A program made the translations under genes and the position numbers. A stretch of 64,000 bases of DNA. Source: an uncultured Lachnospiraceae bacterium (GTDB taxonomy: Bacteria; Bacillota; Clostridia; Lachnospirales; Lachnospiraceae). The stretch is taken from positions 237,917 through 301,916 of the forward strand of contig CAKRFU010000001.1 of assembly GCA_934320845.1 (NCBI GenBank). Direction: 5' to 3'. Positions 1-7,712 of the stretch are shown here, in pieces (within the stretch, counting starts at the first letter, position 1; every line of letters begins with the position of its first letter). Under the pieces are notes generated by a model. The model ran no database searches, was not told where the DNA came from, and was given only the letters and a program-made list of their open reading frames with translations.

Positions 1-391
1 CAGGTTTTACTTCATATGAAGGGATGTTTACGCATTTACCGTTTACAAGTACATGCTTGTGATCGATAATCTGTCTTGACTCTTTTCTTGTACGACCATA
101 ACCCATTCTGAAAAGTACGTTGTCGAGACGAAGCTCAAGGATAATCATAAGGTTTTCACCTGTTGTACCATACTTTAATTTCTGAGCTCTTGCAAAGTTG
201 TTTCTGAAAGGCTTCTCTAAAACACCATAGATGAACTTTGCCTTCTGCTTCTCTTTGAGCTGAAGACCATATTCGCTCTGTTTTCTACCAGCTCTAGCAT
301 TTCTATTAGACTTCTTATCAAGACCAAGGAATGTAGGGTCAATTCCAAGACTTCTACATCTCTTGAGTACTGGAGTCATATCTCTTGCCAT
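1..391 (-). CDS. rpsD: 30S ribosomal protein S4 (partial, C-terminus beyond left edge)
   Basis: The minus-strand frame from the ATG at 389-391 reads [18 protein letters not shown] and continues for 130 residues to the window edge, matching the S4 N-terminal domain and the start of the S4 RNA-binding fold (the [18 protein letters not shown] region). S4 nucleates 16S rRNA assembly and in many Firmicutes also represses its own mRNA. The gene is preceded by a purine-rich AGGAGG eight bases upstream of the start. It is the last gene visible of the alpha-operon segment; rpoA and rplQ would be expected further left, outside the window. Only the missing C-terminus limits the call. Confidence 0.97.
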   Translation of the reverse strand, partial: MARDMTPVLKRCRSLGIDPTFLGLDKKSNRNARAGRKQSEYGLQLKEKQKAKFIYGVLEKPFRNNFARAQKLKYGTTGENLMIILELRLDNVLFRMGYGRTRKESRQIIDHKHVLVNGKCVNIPSYEVKP

Positions 392-493
392 GTTTATTTC
401 CTCCTATATAATAATACACAAATAATTATTCATCTTTATATCTGCTTCAGAAAGCAGACTGTTCTTAATGTTTTGTGGCAAAAGCCACAAAAA
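392..493 (-). other. rpsK-rpsD intergenic hairpins
   Basis: The 102-base spacer contains two short perfect hairpins: TGTGGC-TTTT-GCCACA (470-487) immediately after the rpsK stop and CTGCTT-TCTG-AAGCAG (442-457). Neither is followed by a U-run, so they look like processing or dispersed-repeat hairpins rather than terminators. The first is related to other GTGGC/GCCAC palindromes in the window. Confidence 0.55.
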
Positions 494-889
494 TCATACA
501 CGACGACGCTTTGGTGGGCGGCATCCGTTATGTGGTACAGGTGTTACGTCTCTGATGCTTGTTACATCGATTCCACATGCCTGTAATGCACGAATTGCTG
601 CTTCACGACCAGAACCTGGTCCTTTTACCATAACATCTACTGAAGTCAATCCATGAGGTACTGCTGCTTTTGCTGCAGTCTCAGCAGCCATCTGTGCTGC
701 ATAAGGTGTAGACTTCTTTGAACCTCTGAATCCTAATCCGCCTGCACTTGCCCAAGAAATTGCATTTCCTTCAGCGTCTGTGAGCGTAACGATTGTATTA
801 TTAAAGGAAGACTGAATGTGTGCCTGTCCATGTCCGACATTCTTCTTGACACGCTTCTTACTTGCCTTTTTTGCTACCTGTTTAGCCAT
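494..889 (-). CDS. rpsK: 30S ribosomal protein S11
   Basis: The 131-residue product begins [18 protein letters not shown] and ends [19 protein letters not shown], the diagnostic S11 C-terminus that forms the platform of the 30S subunit next to the mRNA exit path. An in-frame TTG lies two codons upstream at 895, but the AGGAGG ends eight bases before the ATG at 889, which is the better start. The gene lies 38 bases downstream of rpsM and precedes rpsD in the usual rpsM-rpsK-rpsD order. Confidence 0.97.
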   Translation of the reverse strand: MAKQVAKKASKKRVKKNVGHGQAHIQSSFNNTIVTLTDAEGNAISWASAGGLGFRGSKKSTPYAAQMAAETAAKAAVPHGLTSVDVMVKGPGSGREAAIRALQACGIDVTSIRDVTPVPHNGCRPPKRRRV

Positions 890-927
890 TGTCAAACCCT
901 CCTACTAGAATTTGTACATATTATCTA

Positions 928-1296
928 TTATTTCTTCTTATTTGCGACAGTACGCTTTGGACCTTTACGTGTTCTAGCGTTTGTCTTTGTCTTCTGTCCA
1001 CGAACTGGAAGACCTTTTCTGTGACGAATGCCTCTATAGCATCCAATTTCCTGAAGTCTCTTGATATTCATAGCGATTTCTCTACGAAGATCACCTTCAA
1101 CTGTCTGTGACTCATCAATCACACTGCTAATGCGCTTTACTTCGTCATCAGTAAGATCCTTAACACGTGTGTCAGGATTGACATTAGCTTCTGCTAAAAT
1201 ACGGTTTGAGCTTACTCTACCAATACCATAAATATAGGTAAGTCCGATCTCAACACGCTTCTCTCTTGGTAAATCTACACCACTAATACGAGCCAT
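928..1296 (-). CDS. rpsM: 30S ribosomal protein S13
   Basis: The 122-residue protein opens [21 protein letters not shown] and has the YIYGIG helix-hairpin-helix region and the basic [22 protein letters not shown] tail that reaches the ribosomal P and A sites. An AGGTG-type ribosome binding site precedes the ATG. It is the first gene after a 395-base region that holds a terminator for rpmJ and a strongly structured leader, so it probably starts a separate transcript of rpsM-rpsK-rpsD. Confidence 0.97.
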   Translation of the reverse strand: MARISGVDLPREKRVEIGLTYIYGIGRVSSNRILAEANVNPDTRVKDLTDDEVKRISSVIDESQTVEGDLRREIAMNIKRLQEIGCYRGIRHRKGLPVRGQKTKTNARTRKGPKRTVANKKK

Positions 1297-1336
1297 GTGT
1301 ACTTTACACCTCCGTTAATTTTCTAGATTGTTAGTT

Positions 1337-1650
1337 AAAACAATATTTTTCACACTTTGTGAAACAATATTGTCATGAATGATTTACAGTGTCATGCACT
1401 GTCAGCCGCTTTAAATTGTAATCCTATTGCATAGACTATTCCTTTTCGGACACCACTATGGTGAACAAATGTCGAGCTGCCTGCGAAATGGCAGCCGGTA
1501 CTACGCCGCAGTCATCAATCTGCCGTTGATAAGACCAGCTCCAATTGAAATGACACAACCTTCCGCTGAAACAGGTAATCAGCCTGTCTACAATATCATA
1601 GTACATATCGTACCATAACGAACAGAAAGCAAGTTCTATATTATAACAAC
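1337..1650 (-). ncRNA. structured leader or small RNA upstream of rpsM
   Basis: Read on the minus strand, this stretch folds into a series of simple hairpins: ACAGG/CCTGT, GTC-ATCAA/TTGAT-GAC, GCTGCC/GGCAGC, CACCA/TGGTG, ACAGTG/CACTGT, and finally a long stem at 1341-1372 (CAATATT and TTTCACA arms) followed by TTTT before the rpsM start. The last stem resembles an attenuator. No convincing protein is encoded. A ribosomal-protein autoregulatory leader is the simplest explanation; the family is not recognised. Base pairing was judged by eye. Confidence 0.5.
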
Positions 1651-1651
1651 A

Positions 1652-1678
1652 GAAAAACCAAAGTAATACTGCTTTGGC
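1652..1678 (-). terminator. intrinsic terminator after rpmJ
   Basis: On the minus strand CCAAAG-loop-CTTTGG is followed directly by TTTTT. It lies 14 bases past the rpmJ stop codon and separates rpmJ from the rpsM group. The stem is short, so termination may be partial. Confidence 0.6.
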
Positions 1679-1691
1679 TTCTGTCAACTAA

Positions 1692-1805
1692 TTAGCCCTG
1701 TCTCTGTTTGTGTCTAGGGTTTTCGCAGATAATTCTGACTTTACCCTTTCTTTTGATGACCTTACATTTTTCGCAAATTGGTTTTACTGAAGATCTAACT
1801 TTCAC
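1692..1805 (-). CDS. rpmJ: 50S ribosomal protein L36
   Basis: This 37-residue gene is shorter than a typical ORF cutoff. It translates from GTG at 1803-1805 as [20 protein letters not shown] and ends with [10 protein letters not shown]. It has the zinc-binding pattern of the C-plus type L36 (CEKC, a later Cys, and His near the end). AAGGAGG lies eight bases upstream of the GTG. L36 joins late in 50S assembly. The gene normally follows infA directly; here a 1.8 kb peptidase gene separates them. Confidence 0.95.
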   Translation of the reverse strand: MKVRSSVKPICEKCKVIKRKGKVRIICENPRHKQRQG

Positions 1806-1952
1806 AGCAATAACCTCCTTTCATAAAGTCCATTTGCTATTTTATCATATATTTTTTTCGTATGCAAGCATTTTTTGAATAATTTTTGTTGTGGCTGCTT
1901 TGACGCAGAGATTGATATAAACTTTTTCTTTTTTATCAGCAGGAGTACCTAA
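1806..1952. repeat. spacer with dispersed TGTGGCTGC hairpin repeat
   Basis: The spacer between the peptidase and rpmJ carries at about 1887-1924 a TGTGGCTGCTTT..GCAGAGAT..ATA motif that recurs at about 36675-36712, in front of the VTC operon, and in shortened form near 48609. CTGC and GCAG can pair around a six-base loop. No gene is visible here. Confidence 0.5.
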
Positions 1953-3713
1953 TTATATAAACAATCTCGCTTCTCTTATCACAAGACTGTAGTTTCTTCT
2001 CCACACTGAACCAAACTGCGAACTTGGAAGAGGGCATCCGCCGACACCTATCTCAAGTGTTATGCTCGGTATTCTCATATTGTACATTGTATACTCTCTC
2101 AATGCTCCGACACTTTTTCCGCTTCCTTCATAACTTGCACTGCTTGCATAACCTGTAATGCTTCTTGCAAGATTGTACATTTTTATCGTTGTTCTCTTTA
2201 CGCTTCTTGTCGTTTTATCTCTGACGCTTCCAAATGCGATTGAGCCCATTGCATGATAATTTACCGTTCCTGCCAGTTTTGTATTTTTCTTCAATGTTCT
2301 TATCAGCTTTGATACTGCCCTTGTCTCCGGTTCACTCTCAGCATATGGTCCTGAATATCCTGAACCTCCACGGCTTCCTCCGTATCTTGCATGGTAATTA
2401 TATTTGAAGTTTCTGTTGAGGTCTACACCTCTTGCATTTGCTTTCCATGTCGAAGTGCTGCCTGCTCCCGGCATTCTGTAAAGTGCTTTGCGAAGCTTTT
2501 TATCTCTTATCTTTGATATTCCAAACTGTGATATTGTTATACCGTCAGGATTTGTCATCGGTATATAATGTATTGCTATCTTACTTAATGTTTTCTTTAC
2601 ACTAACACCTTTTACTCTGCAGTTATAATTTTTAAGATAATGTTCTATCTGAGCCATGCTAAGCTGAGCTGTCATATATTCCCTTGCGTGTATTGAACTT
2701 ACAACAAGCATTGTTTTTTTAGCTTTCGGATTTCCTATCACTACATCATAAATATTTCTCTTGTCATTTGATTTTCCGATAACATTTACTTTGACATAAT
2801 CTGAATATGTATTTGCAAGCTGCTTAATATCACCACTCATCTCATTATAACTGTACTTCTGATGACCTGTACTTACAAAATTTGCAATAACAAAACCTCT
2901 TACATTAGAATTTGTCTTGAATGTTTCTTTATTGTAGATGCCAACTGCAGTTATATAATATCTATATTTTTTACCGGCTCTTACCTTGCCATCGTTATAT
3001 TTTAATTTCTTTGTCTCAGCAAGTTTTTTGTATTTATTATTGTTTATCTTCTTATATATAATGTATTTGTCAGCACCTGCCGATTTGTTCCAACTCAATT
3101 TTACTTTTCTTGAGTTAAGTCTTGTAAATCTGACACTGTTCTTTTTAGGAATACAACTCGTAAGTTTGTCCGTCCTGGCAATAGCGACATCTTCACCTGA
3201 ATATGCAACAACACAGAAAGAATAGTCCTGACCCCTGCTTACTTCAAGTGTAAACTCTGTTTCGTTGTATACAAAATTCTGATTAATATAATTTATTTGT
3301 CCTTCATCTTCAGATGGCTGCTCGAAACTGCCTTTTACATAAAAAACACAATAATAATCTGCACCTTCATATGAATTCCAATTTAATTCTATCTTTTTTG
3401 AATCACCTTGCTTTATGGAAACATCCATTCTCGGCAATTCGTCATCATCAATAGCAGAACCCGTTACAGGTACCGCAGGTGCCATAATATCCTCACCCTT
3501 TAACTTACCTTTAGTTTTAGTATTTTTCTTAATTGTATTTTTACTTTTAACACTATTGCTCTTAACATCGGCTACTGCCTGAGACTTTGCTGTAACATTT
3601 GTCTTTGCTGCTGCCTGTGCTTTCACTCCCGGCATGGTAAACTGCTGCAAACCGCCAAGCATAACCGCAAGAGCCAAAAGCATAGCTGTAAGTTTTCTTT
3701 TTCTCTTTAACAT
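1953..3713 (-). CDS. secreted M14-family zinc carboxypeptidase with fibronectin-like domains
   Basis: The ATG at 3711-3713 gives a 586-residue product with a lysine-rich start, a hydrophobic core (LTAMLLALAVMLGG) and an A-Q-A signal-peptidase site near residue 33. A low-complexity lysine-rich linker follows, then two fibronectin-III-like domains (about 93-188 and 190-275), then an M14 peptidase domain with zinc ligands H342, E345 (HARE) and H487 (NYHAMGS), the GVDLNRNF substrate-binding motif and catalytic E554 (ITLEIG). It should cleave peptides or peptidoglycan cross-bridge peptides outside the cell; the substrate is not known. GAGGAG lies seven bases before the start, so the longer upstream frame is not needed. 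Its position between infA and rpmJ is unusual. Confidence 0.85.
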   Translation of the reverse strand: MLKRKRKLTAMLLALAVMLGGLQQFTMPGVKAQAAAKTNVTAKSQAVADVKSNSVKSKNTIKKNTKTKGKLKGEDIMAPAVPVTGSAIDDDELPRMDVSIKQGDSKKIELNWNSYEGADYYCVFYVKGSFEQPSEDEGQINYINQNFVYNETEFTLEVSRGQDYSFCVVAYSGEDVAIARTDKLTSCIPKKNSVRFTRLNSRKVKLSWNKSAGADKYIIYKKINNNKYKKLAETKKLKYNDGKVRAGKKYRYYITAVGIYNKETFKTNSNVRGFVIANFVSTGHQKYSYNEMSGDIKQLANTYSDYVKVNVIGKSNDKRNIYDVVIGNPKAKKTMLVVSSIHAREYMTAQLSMAQIEHYLKNYNCRVKGVSVKKTLSKIAIHYIPMTNPDGITISQFGISKIRDKKLRKALYRMPGAGSTSTWKANARGVDLNRNFKYNYHARYGGSRGGSGYSGPYAESEPETRAVSKLIRTLKKNTKLAGTVNYHAMGSIAFGSVRDKTTRSVKRTTIKMYNLARSITGYASSASYEGSGKSVGALREYTMYNMRIPSITLEIGVGGCPLPSSQFGSVWRRNYSLVIREARLFI

Positions 3714-3785
3714 TTGTACTCTCCTCTTGTATTTTGTTAAACAAACAAAAAGACAAATCACCAAGATTTGCCTTTCACCACTATC

Positions 3786-4004
3786 CTATTTATCTCTCCA
3801 TGTGATACGTCCCTTTGTAAGATCATAAGGTGACATTTCCATAGTAACCTTATCTCCCGGCAATATGCGGATAAAATTCTTTCTAAGTTTTCCACTGATA
3901 TGTGCAAGAACCTGATGTCCATTTTCAAGCTCAACCTTAAACATAGCATTTGGAAGCTTCTCAACTACAATTCCTTCAATTTCAATAACATCTTCTTTAG
4001 ACAT
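3786..4004 (-). CDS. infA: translation initiation factor IF-1
   Basis: The 72-residue product [20 protein letters not shown] is a single S1-like OB-fold, with the [19 protein letters not shown] core and the C-terminal [10 protein letters not shown] of bacterial IF-1. It binds the 30S A site during initiation. GGAGG is six bases before the ATG. It lies 167 bases downstream of map; the KOW-domain gene often found between map and infA in Clostridia is not visible in that spacer. Confidence 0.97.
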   Translation of the reverse strand: MSKEDVIEIEGIVVEKLPNAMFKVELENGHQVLAHISGKLRKNFIRILPGDKVTMEMSPYDLTKGRITWRDK

Positions 4005-4171
4005 AAATAACCTCCGTCTTTTTAAAATCCTTTATTTATACTTATTTTAAGTCAGACAATGATGCCATATTAACACAACTCTTACCAATCTGCTATCACA
4101 CCTATGATATATTAAACAAGGATTTCAGTCTGTAAATGCATCACTGCCTGACTCTGTTATCACTTTTAAAC

Positions 4172-4936
4172 CTATGCCAAATCTTTATTGTATGATAAAA
4201 GTTCCGGCTCTCCTTCTGTTATAAGAAGTGTATTTTCATAATGTGCTGAATTCATACCATCTCTTGTAACACATGTCCAGCCATCTTCAAGTATCCAAAT
4301 TTCTTTCTTTCCTCTGTTTATCATAGGCTCTACGGCAAATGTCATGCCTGCACGAAGTTTCATTCCTCTTCCTATTGGCTTGAAATTCGGTATCTGTGGT
4401 TCTTCATGCATTTCTTTTCCTATTCCATGTCCAACCATCTCTCTTACTACTGAAAAACCATTTGATTCTGCATAGTCCTGAATTGCCTTTGATATATCAT
4501 AAAGATGATTTCCAGCTTTTGCCATTTTCATTCCCTCAAAGAAACTCTGTTTAGTAACATCAATCAGTTTCTGATCCTCAGGTGAAATCTCTCCTACCGC
4601 ATGTGTACGAGCCGCATCAGACTGATAACCTTTATAGATTACTCCCGTATCAAGACTGATAATATCACCCTCTTTAAGAATATTCTTTTTATTCGGTATT
4701 CCATGTACTACCTGCTCATTTATTGATGTACATACTGATGCAGGAAATCCCTGATAATTGAGGAATGATGGTATACAATCATAACTTCTGATAATCTCTT
4801 CACATTTTCTGTCAATGTCAAGTGTACTTATACCGGGTTTTACAATTTTTGCAAGTTCGTCATGAACTATAGCTAAAATCCTTCCTGCCTCACGCATCAA
4901 TTCAATTTCATGTTCTGATTTAATTGTTACTGCCAT
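4172..4936 (-). CDS. map: methionine aminopeptidase type I
   Basis: The product from ATG at 4934-4936 is 254 residues (MAVTIKSEHEIELMREAGRI). It removes the initiator methionine from nascent proteins. The metal ligands are visible: the two aspartates in SLDTGVIYKGYQSDAARTH, the His in VGHGIGKEMHEEP, the Glu in FAVEPM and the last Glu in HYENTLLIT. An in-frame TTG 15 codons upstream is possible but has no ribosome binding site; AGAAGG before the chosen ATG is rather far (about 12 bases). It follows adk, the usual order. Confidence 0.95.
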   Translation of the reverse strand: MAVTIKSEHEIELMREAGRILAIVHDELAKIVKPGISTLDIDRKCEEIIRSYDCIPSFLNYQGFPASVCTSINEQVVHGIPNKKNILKEGDIISLDTGVIYKGYQSDAARTHAVGEISPEDQKLIDVTKQSFFEGMKMAKAGNHLYDISKAIQDYAESNGFSVVREMVGHGIGKEMHEEPQIPNFKPIGRGMKLRAGMTFAVEPMINRGKKEIWILEDGWTCVTRDGMNSAHYENTLLITEGEPELLSYNKDLA

Positions 4937-5037
4937 AATGTTAATGTGCCTTCTTTCTTTATTTTTTTGATATCGAGACAATTTATATCATGCACATATA
5001 GTGTCCGAATTTAAAGATTTACATAATATACTTTGCA

Positions 5038-5682
5038 CTAACCTTCAAGTATATCACAAATCTCTTTGAAACATGTATCAAGTCCTTTTGAACCATCGAT
5101 AACTTTTAAAATTCCCTGTTTCTTATAGTAATCAATAAGTGGAGCTGTCTGCTCATGATATACACTAAGTCTCTTCTTTACAGTCTCAGGAACATCATCA
5201 TCTCTGGTGATAAGTTCACCATCACATTCATCACATATTCCTTCTTTCTTTGGAGGAATATTTACAACATGATATGTTGCTCCGCAAGACTTACAGACTC
5301 TTCTTCCACTCATTCTATCAATAATAGCCTGATCCTCTAAGAAAATCTCAAGTGCATAATCTATAGCATCATCGTCTTTTGCAAGCGCAGCAGTAAGTGC
5401 TTCTGCCTGTGGTATTGTTCTTGGAAATCCATCAAGAATATATCCTTTTTTGCAGTCATCCTGCTTAAGACGGTCTACTACGAGATCACATACCAATTCA
5501 TCTGGTACAAGATTTCCTGCATCCATATATTCTTTAGCTTTTTTTCCAAGTTCTGTACCATTTTTAATATTTTCTCTAAAAATATCTCCTGTAGAGATAG
5601 CCGGGATACCGTACTTTTCTGTAATCTTCTTTGCATGAGTTCCTTTACCTGCTCCAGGTGCGCCTAACATAATAATCTTCAT
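5038..5682 (-). CDS. adk: adenylate kinase (zinc-lid type)
   Basis: The 214-residue enzyme converts ATP plus AMP to two ADP. It has the P-loop [11 protein letters not shown], the AMP-binding STGD and DGFPRT motifs, and a lid domain with four cysteines (CKSCG and CDECDG) that hold structural zinc as in Gram-positive enzymes. GAGGAG lies eight bases before the ATG at 5680-5682. It normally follows secY directly; here 7.6 kb of unrelated genes lie between them, and secY has its own terminator. Confidence 0.97.
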   Translation of the reverse strand: MKIIMLGAPGAGKGTHAKKITEKYGIPAISTGDIFRENIKNGTELGKKAKEYMDAGNLVPDELVCDLVVDRLKQDDCKKGYILDGFPRTIPQAEALTAALAKDDDAIDYALEIFLEDQAIIDRMSGRRVCKSCGATYHVVNIPPKKEGICDECDGELITRDDDVPETVKKRLSVYHEQTAPLIDYYKKQGILKVIDGSKGLDTCFKEICDILEG

Positions 5683-5857
5683 ATTCTGTTCTCCTCTCAA
5701 AAAATCAGGTTTGCGTTCACGTTATGTTCTTTGCATGAACGATATAATTTATCACTAACCACTGTTATTATCTCTGAACTATTCTATTGTATTCAAAGAA
5801 CGCTCAATATATATATTATCCTAAATCAGCAGTTATTTCAATAAAAATTTATTTGCC

Positions 5858-5890
5858 TTGACCTGAAGTTTTAAGACAGGTCTTGGTCAA
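5858..5890 (+). promoter_or_regulatory. nested palindrome, candidate TetR operator
   Basis: GACCTG (5860-5865) and CAGGTC (5877-5882) form an inverted repeat, and TTGACC (5858-5863) and GGTCAA (5885-5890) form an outer one around the same centre to within two bases. It lies about 100 bases upstream of the condensation-enzyme gene and just before a TAAAAT-like -10 at about 5899-5904. A TetR gene closes the same cluster, making it the obvious candidate binder; this is inference. Confidence 0.5.
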
Positions 5891-5992
5891 TTTTATGTAA
5901 AATGTCCGTTAAGTCTCCAAAGGGGTGGTAATCTCCAAAAAATTATGCTACCTTTGCAAAAGAAAAAAATGCAAAAATTGAGGAGGTTTTAC

Positions 5993-7378
5993 ATGAAAAA
6001 TTATTATCCATTGACGGCGGCACAAAAAATGCATTATAACTGGATCAAAAAATACAAAACCCAGCAGGTATCAGGAGTAAGCGTTGTTGCATCCTTAAAG
6101 GCTGCTCTTGATTTTGGTCTTTTAAAAAAATGCATTCAACTTGAATTTGAGCGTTATGGCTGTATGCGTCTTCGTTTTACAAAACCTGATGAAAACTGTG
6201 ATGTCATGCAATATATTGTATCAAACGATTCAAGAGACATTCCTATAAAGGATCTCTCAAATATGAATATGGCGGATGCCGACAAGCTTATGCAACAATG
6301 GGCATATAAAACAATGGATGGAAACGATATTCCTATGTGCGATGTAACAATGTTAAAACTTCCTGATGGATACAACGGATTTTTTATACATATGGATCAC
6401 CGTCTCATTGATTCCTGTGGTCTGATAGTAATGATAAATGATCTGATGCAGCTTTATACACATTACAGATTCGGTTCTGATTTTCCAAAAGATCTCGCTG
6501 ATTTTGAAACCGTTCTTTCTAAAGATCTTGAAAAAGCTGCTAATAAAAAAAGATTTTTAAAAGATAAAAAATTTTGGGATGATCAATTAGACATTCTAGG
6601 CGAACCTCTTTATTCTGATATACAAGGCCCCGCAATTTTGGAGGAATCAAGAAAACTTCACAATGACAAAAATTTAAGAGCTGCAGACATTGAACTGAAA
6701 AATTTATTTGTAGCAGTTAAAGACTATTATCTTGAGCCTGAACCTACAAAAAATCTGCTGGATTTTTGCACAAACCATCAGCTTTCCATGACAAATCTCC
6801 TCCTCTTGGGAATCAGAACCTATCTTTCTAAAGTTAATGACGGACAGGAAGATATAACAATTGAAAATTTTATATCAAGACGTTCTACTCATGATGAATG
6901 GACATCCGGCGGAAGCCGTACGATTATGTTTCCATGCAGAACTGTTATTTCTGCTGATACTGATTTTTTAACGGCAGCACATGAAATACAGGATATACAA
7001 AACAGAATCTATATGCACAGCAATTATGATCCTGCTCTGATTGAGGAAGAAATGAGACGGCGTTATAAAACACCCGAAAATACATCATACGAAAGCTGCT
7101 ATCTTACATATCAGCCGATGACTGTAAAAATGGATAATCCGCACCTTGAAAACATACCACAGCACTCAAAATGGTTTGCAAACGGTGCCGCAACAAAAAA
7201 AATGTATCTGACTGTATCACATACCGATAACGGTGGAACAAATTTTTCATACCATTATCAGACTGCCAATCTTAAAGAACATGACATGGAACTTCTATAT
7301 TATTACATGATGCGTATACTCTTTAAAGGAATTGCAGAACCTGATATGACTATTGGAGAAATAATAGAACAGGTATAA
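5993..7378 (+). CDS. stand-alone condensation-domain-like acyltransferase
   Basis: The ATG at 5993 has AGGAGG six bases upstream and gives 461 residues; an earlier in-frame ATG at 5945 lacks such a site. The protein resembles NRPS condensation domains and related acyltransferases: an N-terminal YPLTAAQKMHYNW opening, the catalytic HxxxD at H136-D140 (DHRLID), and a DEWTSGGSRTIMFPCR segment near the condensation-domain latch. The usual second His of HHxxxDG is an Asp and the Gly is a Ser. It would transfer an acyl group from the carrier protein encoded next to it to an amine or alcohol; neither substrate is known. It starts a three-gene plus-strand cassette. Confidence 0.75.
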   Translation: MKNYYPLTAAQKMHYNWIKKYKTQQVSGVSVVASLKAALDFGLLKKCIQLEFERYGCMRLRFTKPDENCDVMQYIVSNDSRDIPIKDLSNMNMADADKLMQQWAYKTMDGNDIPMCDVTMLKLPDGYNGFFIHMDHRLIDSCGLIVMINDLMQLYTHYRFGSDFPKDLADFETVLSKDLEKAANKKRFLKDKKFWDDQLDILGEPLYSDIQGPAILEESRKLHNDKNLRAADIELKNLFVAVKDYYLEPEPTKNLLDFCTNHQLSMTNLLLLGIRTYLSKVNDGQEDITIENFISRRSTHDEWTSGGSRTIMFPCRTVISADTDFLTAAHEIQDIQNRIYMHSNYDPALIEEEMRRRYKTPENTSYESCYLTYQPMTVKMDNPHLENIPQHSKWFANGAATKKMYLTVSHTDNGGTNFSYHYQTANLKEHDMELLYYYMMRILFKGIAEPDMTIGEIIEQV

Positions 7379-7445
7379 CATATTAAATTTTATGAAACTA
7401 AATTCTTATGTACTCTCAAAATTTTATTATATGGAGGAAAAAAAC

Positions 7446-7676
7446 ATGACAAAGGAAATGCAGTTTAAAAATATCGTTGCACAGTATTGTGAAGTAAAGC
7501 CTGAGGATATGAATGGTGATATGAGATTTAGAGAAGATCTTGGCTTTAGTTCTCTTGACTTTATGTCATTTCTCGGTGAACTTGAAGATACTTTTGATGT
7601 AGAACTTGAAGATGAAGAAGCATTAAAAATTCGCAATGTTTCAGAAGCTCTTGAACTTTTAAATACATTAGTCTAA
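7446..7676 (+). CDS. acyl/peptidyl carrier protein
   Basis: This 76-residue acidic protein has the four-helix carrier fold pattern and the phosphopantetheine attachment motif GFSSLDF with Ser36. The ATG at 7446 has GGAGG eight bases before it; the in-frame upstream ATG at 7392 is not preceded by a ribosome binding site. It sits between the condensation-like enzyme and an AMP-forming ligase, so it most likely carries the ligase-activated acyl group for the condensation step. It is a dedicated carrier rather than the housekeeping fatty-acid ACP, judging from the context. Confidence 0.85.
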   Translation: MTKEMQFKNIVAQYCEVKPEDMNGDMRFREDLGFSSLDFMSFLGELEDTFDVELEDEEALKIRNVSEALELLNTLV

Positions 7677-7712
7677 TAATTTTGTATCTTTAGAATTTTT
7701 ATGGAGGTAATT

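Noticed and set aside
1436..1687. 83-codon open frame on the minus strand between rpmJ and rpsM
   Set aside because: It starts inside the rpmJ terminator, has no ribosome binding site, unusual Trp/Cys-rich composition and overlaps the hairpin series; RNA structure explains the region better.
4005..4171. KOW-domain (L14e-like) gene between map and infA
   Set aside because: Often present in Clostridia, but none of the frames in this 167-base spacer encodes one.
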